Assembly: GCA_038225855.1 (NCBI GenBank)
Contig: JBBRQU010000017.1
Location: 16,966-80,965 of the forward strand
DNA: 64,000 nt
Origin: CAHJXF01 sp038225855
GTDB lineage: Bacteria > Pseudomonadota > Gammaproteobacteria > Burkholderiales > Burkholderiaceae_D
Reading direction: 5' to 3'
The translations under genes and the position numbers were made by a program. Within the stretch, counting starts at the first letter, position 1. Every line of letters begins with the position of its first letter. The notes below the pieces were generated by a model. The model was not told the DNA's origin. It did not search any database and worked only from the letters and a program-made list of their open reading frames with translations. Below are positions 58,692 through 64,000 of the stretch, piece after piece.

Positions 58692-60231
58692 TCACTGGGC
58701 CGCGAGCCGTCGCGCGAGCAGCGTGTCGCGATGCGCGTCGCCGACCATGTCGGCGAGATGCGCGACCACGTTCTCTGCAGCAGCGCGTGAGCCGGCCATG
58801 TCGCCTTCGTCCAACTCAGGCGCCCGAGTAGCGGCCAGCTTTGGCCGGTAGTCAAGGAGTGCGGGCGATTGCCCTGAATGTGCTGAGCGATGGCCAGCGA
58901 AGTCTCTGCATCACGTAGCGCGGCAGATCTTTCATCGAGACGACGCTCGCTCTCGGCGCGCAACTGCAATGCGAGAGCCAGTGTCGCGATACGCATGCCT
59001 CGACCTTCGAAAAAATCGATCGTGGGTTGAATCGCCGCACGCGCTGCGCGCGCATCTCCCTTCGCCAGGGCGAGCTTGGTTTTTCGCAACGACAGGATGG
59101 GTCCGCGTCATCGCCGCGTCCGTTGAGCATGTAGGCGGACCCCAGGTCACCGTGCAACGACGCGTGGAGCCTCAGCGTAGCTTGCCGCGCTTCGCTCAGC
59201 CGACGTTGCGCCTCGAGTGCATGCGCCAGCGCGCCCTTCGCATCGTTGCTCGACCACGCGATCTTGGCCTGGTTGAGCTCGCAGCGCGCCGCGACGCGGG
59301 CTCGATGCCGGGCTGCGCAGACCAATAGGCAAGCTTCTCTGTAGGGGACGCCGCTTTAGCGCTGGCTCCGCTTGACTCCCCGAGGTCGCCGCGCAGGAGG
59401 CGTACGAGTCTCGCTGGTGTGAGGGCGCGTTCGGTCGCGGCTTGCGCGTCGGCATGCGCCGCGATATGCGACAAGCGGTCGGGTTCGGTATCGACGACTG
59501 CCTGCAAACGTTCGACCGGCGTCTTGGCGTCGATCGCGGTCGGATGCCGGCCGCCGAGCAATTTATAGAACAGCACGCCGAGCGCATAGACGTCGGTGGC
59601 GGTGGTCACGCTGCCGCCCTGCACCTGCTCGGGCGCCGCGTACTCGTGCGTGAAAGCGTGGCCGGCAAGCCGCGTCGGCTCGGTGTCTGCGCCCGACGTT
59701 GCAGCCTCGTCGAGCAGCTTGGCGATCCCGAAATCGAGCAGTTTCACTTGCCCTTCGGCCGTCACCAGAATGTTCGAAGGCTTCAGATCGCGATGCAGGA
59801 TGAGATTGGTATGCGCGTGCGCGACGGCGGCGAGCATGTCGATGAACAGTCGCACGCGCGCCTCGATGCCGAGCGCACGCGCGGCGCACCACCGATCGAT
59901 GGGCTCGCCATCGATGTACTCGAGAACCAGATAGTATTGTCCGCCGGCCGCGAGGCCCGCGTCGATCAGCCGCGCGCTATGCGGATGCGCGAGCCGCGCA
60001 AGGATGCTGCCCTCGCGCCGGGGCATCGGCCGGCATGGCACTGCCTTCGAGGAAGTCCTCGCGATCGATCGAAGTCAATTGCGCGAGCAGCGTGTCGAGC
60101 GTATCGGCGAGCGCCACATCGTCGCGTCGCAATCGGTCGAGCCGCTCTTCTCGTGCCGCGGTATCGAGGTCGAGCAACTCATCGAGCAGCGGGCTCGCGG
60201 CTTCCCAAAGCGCCCTGTCGATGTGTGCCAT
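58692..60231 (-). pseudogene. Eroded Ser/Thr kinase with TPR tail
   Basis: Reads in pieces. MAHIDRALWEAASPLLDELL (start 60231) runs to DREDFLEGSAMP. The frame then changes directly to REGSILARLAHPH, so the P-loop and VALK Lys are missing (compare the intact kinase at 47159). Next come LHRDLKPSN, LDFGIAKLLDE and YAAPEQVQGG in a good frame, then further frame changes through TPR-like pieces (GALAHALEAQRRLSEARQAT; LDERSAALRDAETSLAIAQH). The last piece, DAHRDTLLARRLAAQ, stops at 58692. About 1.5 kb remains of what should be 2.5-3 kb. It follows the ECF gene at 60246. Confidence 0.82.
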
Positions 60232-60245
60232 TGCGCCTCCTTCGT

Positions 60246-60818
60246 TCACTCCGCGAGCGTGTCATGCAGCACCAACCGAGCCTTCTGCCAGTCGCGCTGC
60301 ACGGTGCGCTCGGAGATCCCGCGCATCGAAGCGATCTCGGCGAACGAGAACCCGCAGAAGAATTTGAGATCGACCAGAGCGGCCAGCGACGGATCGGCCT
60401 CTTCGAGCGCAGCGAGCGCATCGCTCAAGCGGACCAGATCCGTGCCGACCGGCGGCGCGTCGACCGTCTGGGTATCGAGCGCGGTGAGATGGAAAGCGCC
60501 ACCGCGCTTCAACGCATGCCGATCGCGGACATAGTCGACGATCAGGCCGCGCATCGCGCGCGCGGCATAGGCAATGAAGCGCGGCGCGTCGGGGAAGTGC
60601 GCATCGCGTCCGGCCATGTCGAGATAGCACTCGTGCAACAGCGTCGTCGCCCCGAGCGTCGAACCCGCTGCACCGACGCGCAACTGGCGAGCCGCAGCGC
60701 GATGCAACTCGCGATACAGCTCGGCGAACAACATCGCCGATTCCGATCGATCACCCGTATCGGCGTCGGCGATCAGCTTTGATATGGCGGTTGTCGGCGC
60801 CGCATCGTCGGCGGCCAT
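60246..60818 (-). CDS. ECF RNA polymerase sigma factor (orphaned from its kinase)
   Basis: 190 residues. Same ECF subgroup as 46478-47029: LFAELYRELHRAAARQLRVG, LLHECYLDMAGRDAHFPDAP, FIAYAARAMRGLIVDYVRDR, then region 4 FAEIASMRGISERTVQRDWQ. The frame is intact although its downstream kinase gene has decayed. Lies 12 bases after the gspF stop on the same strand, so it may be read through from the secretion genes. Confidence 0.88.
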   Translation of the reverse strand: MAADDAAPTTAISKLIADADTGDRSESAMLFAELYRELHRAAARQLRVGAAGSTLGATTLLHECYLDMAGRDAHFPDAPRFIAYAARAMRGLIVDYVRDRHALKRGGAFHLTALDTQTVDAPPVGTDLVRLSDALAALEEADPSLAALVDLKFFCGFSFAEIASMRGISERTVQRDWQKARLVLHDTLAE

Positions 60819-60830
60819 CTGAGTTCCTTC

Positions 60831-62102
60831 CTAGCGTATCAACTGATTCATGTCGATGATCGGCATCAGGATCGCGAGCACGATCAACAGCACCATCGCG
60901 CCCATCGCGAGCACCAGCAGCGGTTCGAGCAGACTCGTCAGCCAGAGCGTGCGGCGCTCGAGTTCGTCGGACTGGCTGGTTGCCGCGCGCTCGAGCATCT
61001 CGGGGAGTTTGCCCGTGGCCTCGCCGCTTGCGATCAAATTCAATAGCACCGGCGGAAACTCTCCGCGCTCGCCGCGCGGCGGTCGCAGCGCGCGCGACAG
61101 CGATGCGCCTTCGCGCACACGCACGATCGCGTCGTCGACCGTGTCGCGCAGGACCACGTTGCTCATCGTGTCGCGCGCGGCGACCAGCGCGCGCAGGATC
61201 GGCACACCGGCGCCCACGAGAATCGCGAGCGTGTCGGAGAAGCGCGCGAGATCGGCACGCTTGACGAGAGGCCCTGCGAGCGGCAGTGTCAGAAGTCGCG
61301 CATGCCACGCGCGCTTCGGCCCGGGACGTTTCAACAACGTGCGCGTGAGCCATGCGATCGCGGCAAGCGCGATGGCGACCATCCATCCATACGAGCGAAT
61401 GAAGTTCGACAGACCGATCAGCGCGAGCGTGAGGAAGGGCAGCTTCTGTTTGGTCTGCGCGAACACGCCGATGATCTGCGGTACCACGTATACCAGCAGC
61501 GCAGTGACGACGAGGATCGCGACGCCCGTCACGATCGCCGGATAGATGAACGCCGCGGTGACCTTGGCCTTCAACGCATTGCGCCTCTCGATGTGATCGG
61601 CCAGACGCATCAGCACGGTACTGAGATCGCCCGACTGCTCGCCGGCCGCGATCAACGCGCGATCGAGTTCAGGGATGTCGCGCGGATGTCGCGCGAACGC
61701 GGATGCGAGCGTCATGCCCGACACCACATCGCCGCGAATCGCCGCCAGCAGATCACGCACGCGTGGCTTCTCGGCCTGGTCCTGCACGACGGCGAGCGCC
61801 TGCGCGAGCGGCAAGCCGGCGGTCACGAGACTGGCGAGCTGGCGCACGACGAGCGCACGTTCGTTGGCGGGGAGGCGGCGGCGAAAGCCCCGGCGTGATT
61901 CACGATCCGCGATCGCCGCGCCGGCGTGTGTCGCGTCGCCGTTGATGCGCGCATCGTTCGAAGCGCTGAGCGCTTCGACCGTCAATGGCGTCAAGCCCTG
62001 TTGCCGCAACCCCGCGCGCGCGAGGCGCGGGCTATCGGCATCGACGACGCCGGTGCGGATGCGACCCGAGTTCTCGGCGGCCTCGTAGCGAAACGCGGTC
62101 AT
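60831..62102 (-). CDS. gspF: Type II secretion inner-membrane protein GspF
   Basis: 423 residues, family length. Two T2SF repeats (RQLASLVTAGLPLAQALAVV near 95 and RFSDTLAILVGAGVPILRAL near 300), each followed by a membrane stretch (AFIYPAIVTGVAILVVTALL; LLEPLLVLAMGAMVLLIVLA). N-terminus MTAFRYEAAENSGRIRTGVV is typical of GspF/PilC. Forms the inner-membrane platform with GspE/GspL. gspE lies upstream, but about 1 kb of unrelated genes intervenes. No gspG follows within the window. Confidence 0.94.
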   Translation of the reverse strand: MTAFRYEAAENSGRIRTGVVDADSPRLARAGLRQQGLTPLTVEALSASNDARINGDATHAGAAIADRESRRGFRRRLPANERALVVRQLASLVTAGLPLAQALAVVQDQAEKPRVRDLLAAIRGDVVSGMTLASAFARHPRDIPELDRALIAAGEQSGDLSTVLMRLADHIERRNALKAKVTAAFIYPAIVTGVAILVVTALLVYVVPQIIGVFAQTKQKLPFLTLALIGLSNFIRSYGWMVAIALAAIAWLTRTLLKRPGPKRAWHARLLTLPLAGPLVKRADLARFSDTLAILVGAGVPILRALVAARDTMSNVVLRDTVDDAIVRVREGASLSRALRPPRGERGEFPPVLLNLIASGEATGKLPEMLERAATSQSDELERRTLWLTSLLEPLLVLAMGAMVLLIVLAILMPIIDMNQLIR

Positions 62103-62106
62103 CGCA

Positions 62107-62431
62107 TCACTTCGATGTCGTCATGCAGAACACGTTGAGCTTGTTGCCGTCGAGGTCGCGGAAATAACCGGCGTAGAAGGTGTCGCCGCGCGGACCGGCG
62201 GGTCCTTCGTCCTTCGGCCACGAGCGCGATCATCGTGCCGTTGCCGACGGTCGCTTCTTGTCCGTCGCGGGGTTTGCAGATGGCGATCATCGGCGCTTCA
62301 GGACTCACCGCCCACATGATGAACTGCTCGGTATCCATCGCACGTTTGGCGCCGAGTTCGCCGAGCAGTGCGTCGTAGAAGGTTGCGGCGCGAGGCAGGT
62401 CGCGGGTTCCGAACATGGCATAGCCGATCAT
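62107..62431 (-). pseudogene. Broken VOC/glyoxalase-like gene
   Basis: Starts MIGYAMFGTRDLPRAATFYD and runs well to GNGTMIALVA. Family proteins then have a helix of ~17 residues (about SREQVDALHAKALALGG). Here that helix is missing and the frame shifts to KDEGPAGPRGDTFYAGYFRD, ending DGNKLNVFCMTTSK at 62107. The original frame instead runs on into Arg-rich nonsense. An out-of-frame internal deletion is the simplest reading; a sequencing error alone would not explain the missing helix. Confidence 0.75.
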
Positions 62432-62458
62432 TCTCTTCTCCCATCTTCTCGTAAGTCG

Positions 62459-62785
62459 TCAGGCTGCGACCTTTGCAGTTCGTCGGCCTGAAACCGTGGC
62501 GGCTTTGCTCGCCCTGGTACGCCGTTCGACCAATTTTCCGGAAACGAACTTGTGCAGCACGCTTGCGATAAACGTTTGATAGGGCAACCCTTCCTCCATC
62601 GCGCGCGCTTGAATATCCATCAAGTCCGGTGACGAGAGGCGGATATTCACGCGACGTTCCTTGATGAAGGTTGCGCTTGCCGCGGCCTTGAACTTTGCAA
62701 GTTCACTTTTCGTCGGTGGAGTGAATACAAGCTTCCCGCTCTCGTAGGCGGCCAGCAATTCTTTTTCAAAGGGATCGAGTTTCAT
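62459..62785 (-). CDS. Ribbon-helix-helix antitoxin (BrnA/CopG-like)
   Basis: 108 residues. N-terminal part MKLDPFEKELLAAYESGKL, then a ribbon-helix-helix core (INIRLSSPDL-type: RRVNIRLSSPDLMDIQARAM, EEGLPYQTFIASVLHKFVSG) and a basic Ala/Arg/Lys tail. Such proteins pair with BrnT-type toxins and repress their own operon. It overlaps the toxin stop by four bases (ATGA), toxin gene first, the usual brnTA order. Confidence 0.85.
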   Translation of the reverse strand: MKLDPFEKELLAAYESGKLVFTPPTKSELAKFKAAASATFIKERRVNIRLSSPDLMDIQARAMEEGLPYQTFIASVLHKFVSGKLVERRTRASKAATVSGRRTAKVAA

Positions 62786-63069
62786 GGTGTCTTCTTTTTT
62801 CGAAGTAAAAAATCCCGCGTCGCTTTCCGGCTTGGGATGATGGTCTTCAAGAAAATAAATTCCGGCTCTTCGACATAAGCAATCAGATACACGTAGTGCG
62901 CCATGGCGACGATAAGCATCGACTGATTCGGATACCGAGCGGCATTGGGATGGTCGATCCTACCGAGGAAACCGCCCGCTTCGATAGCCAGGACGATCTC
63001 TTCGAAAGAAATCCCGCGTTCGGCCTTGAGTAGCAGATTCTTTTCGTGATTCCACCGGAACGGCTTCAT
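62782..63069 (-). CDS. BrnT-like toxin
   Basis: 95 residues: MKPFRWNHEKNLLLKAERGI, SFEEIVLAIEAGG, MLIVAMAHYVYLIAYVEEP, IFLKTIIPSRKATRDF. The F-x-W-x-x-x-K-N … G-[IV]-SFEE … SRKAT pattern is that of the BrnT ribonuclease-toxin family (RelE-like fold). Co-translated with the downstream ribbon-helix-helix antitoxin gene. Lies just after the gspE stop, so the pair seems inserted between gspE and gspF. Confidence 0.83.
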   Translation of the reverse strand: MKPFRWNHEKNLLLKAERGISFEEIVLAIEAGGFLGRIDHPNAARYPNQSMLIVAMAHYVYLIAYVEEPEFIFLKTIIPSRKATRDFLLRKKKTP

Positions 63070-63127
63070 CGCCGAAGTTTACGCATGTGTGTGCATTTTG
63101 TCACCCAATGCACACCGGCGCAGCTGT

Positions 63128-64000
63128 TCAATCCCGCGTTACGCGAAACACCTCTTCCCGCGACGTCAAGCCGCTTGCGATCCAGCGCTCGCCGTCTTCG
63201 CGCAGATTGGTCATGCCCACCGCCCGCGCGGCTTCGCGCAGGGTGGGTTCGCCCGACTCGTCGTGGATCATGCCGCGCAATCGGTCGTCGATGCGCATCA
63301 ATTCGTAGATGCCGGTGCGACCCTGATAGCCGGTGAGACCGCAGGTGGGACAACCTACCGGATGCCACTCGCGAACGCGTTCGACCTTGCAGACTTCGCA
63401 GAGCTTGCGCACGAGCCGTTGCGCGACCACGCCGAGCAGGCTTGACGACAACAGGAAGGGCTCGACGCCCATGTCGGCCAGACGCGTCGCGGCGGACACC
63501 GCGTCGTTGGTGTGCAAGGTTGCCAGCACGAGGTGGCCGGTGAGCGACGCCTGCACCGCGATCTGCGCGGTTTCGAGATCGCGAATCTCGCCGATCATGA
63601 TCACGTCGGGGTCCTGCCGCAGGATCGCGCGCAGCGCGGCCGCGAAGCTCATGCCGATCTTCGCGTTGACCTGCGTCTGGCCGATCGCGGGCAACTCGTA
63701 TTCGATCGGATCCTCGACCGTGAGAATGTTGGTGGTGCCCGCGTCGAGACGCGCGAGCGCGGCATAGAGCGTGGTGGTCTTGCCCGACCCGGTCGGGCCG
63801 GTGACGAGCACGATGCCGTGCGGCTGCTTGATCAACTGGTCGAAGGTCGCGAGCGTGTCGCGCCCCATGCCGAGACCCGTGAGGTCGAGCCGTCCGGCTT
63901 CCTTGTCGAGCAGGCGCAGCACCGCGCGCTCGGGCTGCGAGGGACTGTTGCCGACCGGCAGCGTCGAGACCCGTACGTCGAGCGGCCGTCCGGCCACGCG
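63128..64000 (-). CDS. gspE: Type II secretion ATPase GspE, partial
   Basis: About 291 codons of the C-terminal ATPase part; the start lies beyond base 64000. Walker A GPTGSGKTTTLYAAL, Asp box ILTVEDPIEYELP, Walker B RAILRQDPDVIMIGEIRD, His box GHLVLATLHTNDA, and a zinc module of two Cys pairs (LCEVC … CPTCG). Hexameric ATPase powering pseudopilus assembly at the inner membrane. The PilB/GspE distinction rests on the nearby gspF and the short C-terminus. Confidence 0.93.
   Translation of the reverse strand, partial: RVAGRPLDVRVSTLPVGNSPSQPERAVLRLLDKEAGRLDLTGLGMGRDTLATFDQLIKQPHGIVLVTGPTGSGKTTTLYAALARLDAGTTNILTVEDPIEYELPAIGQTQVNAKIGMSFAAALRAILRQDPDVIMIGEIRDLETAQIAVQASLTGHLVLATLHTNDAVSAATRLADMGVEPFLLSSSLLGVVAQRLVRKLCEVCKVERVREWHPVGCPTCGLTGYQGRTGIYELMRIDDRLRGMIHDESGEPTLREAARAVGMTNLREDGERWIASGLTSREEVFRVTRD

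Overview
The window is GC-rich DNA from a Proteobacterium, most likely a betaproteobacterium of Burkholderiales type. The evidence is the gene order (PHP phosphatase, YciO, site-2 protease, trpS, methyltransferase, dapA, bamC, MBL hydrolase), phasins with a PhaD-like TetR regulator, a gspE/gspF type II secretion locus, and GAAAGCGGGAATCCAG-type palindromic repeats between genes. No rRNA, tRNA, CRISPR array or transposase gene was recognised.

Layout. 1-4.5 kb (minus): leucine degradation genes for isovaleryl-CoA dehydrogenase and the two methylcrotonyl-CoA carboxylase subunits (alpha subunit cut by the window edge). 4.7-5.6 kb: a membrane-anchored Mrr-type nuclease. 5.8-14.4 kb (minus): a lipid locus with enoyl-CoA hydratase, alpha/beta hydrolase, FadD, a P450-BM3-like fusion and a wax ester synthase/DGAT. 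14.6-18 kb (plus): Mpo1-like protein, a phasin-like protein, a phasin, a PhaD-like regulator and a lipase-like protein. 18-21.3 kb: a tiny lipoprotein, SlyD, a ribosomal-protein oxygenase, an unknown and a Thr-rich lipoprotein, ending at a strong terminator. 21.3-28.8 kb (minus): a housekeeping run. 28.9-33.2 kb: hydrolase, acyl-CoA synthetase and three small AT-richer genes.

33.4-42.35 kb (plus) is the most striking region. Six tightly spaced genes encode a lipoprotein di-haem cytochrome c of the MauG/RoxA type, a GMC flavo-oxidoreductase, two uncharacterised proteins, a DyP peroxidase and a short catalase-like protein. Two junctions overlap by four bases and one gene uses GTG. It looks like one oxidative system acting on an unknown, perhaps lipid or isoprenoid, substrate.

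42.4-50.2 kb is an AT-richer island. A minus-strand set holds a RiPP-type (graspetide/MvdD-like) ATP-grasp ligase and a candidate precursor with repeated W-x-D-K/R units, whose frame is broken at a run of six C. It also holds two or three unknown or secreted proteins. Divergently, it has an ECF sigma factor and a Ser/Thr kinase with a TPR-type tail. 50.2-53.4 kb: CuA-type cupredoxin, phosphoesterase and cytochrome c, divergent from an ECF/anti-sigma pair. 53.4-58.1 kb: TonB-CTD-like protein, acyl-CoA synthetase, enoyl-CoA hydratase and a Tat-exported haem peroxidase. 58.1-60.8 kb: decay products (a duplicated signal-peptide fragment and an eroded second kinase) beside an intact second ECF gene. 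60.8-64 kb: gspE and gspF, separated by a BrnT-like toxin/antitoxin pair and a broken VOC gene.
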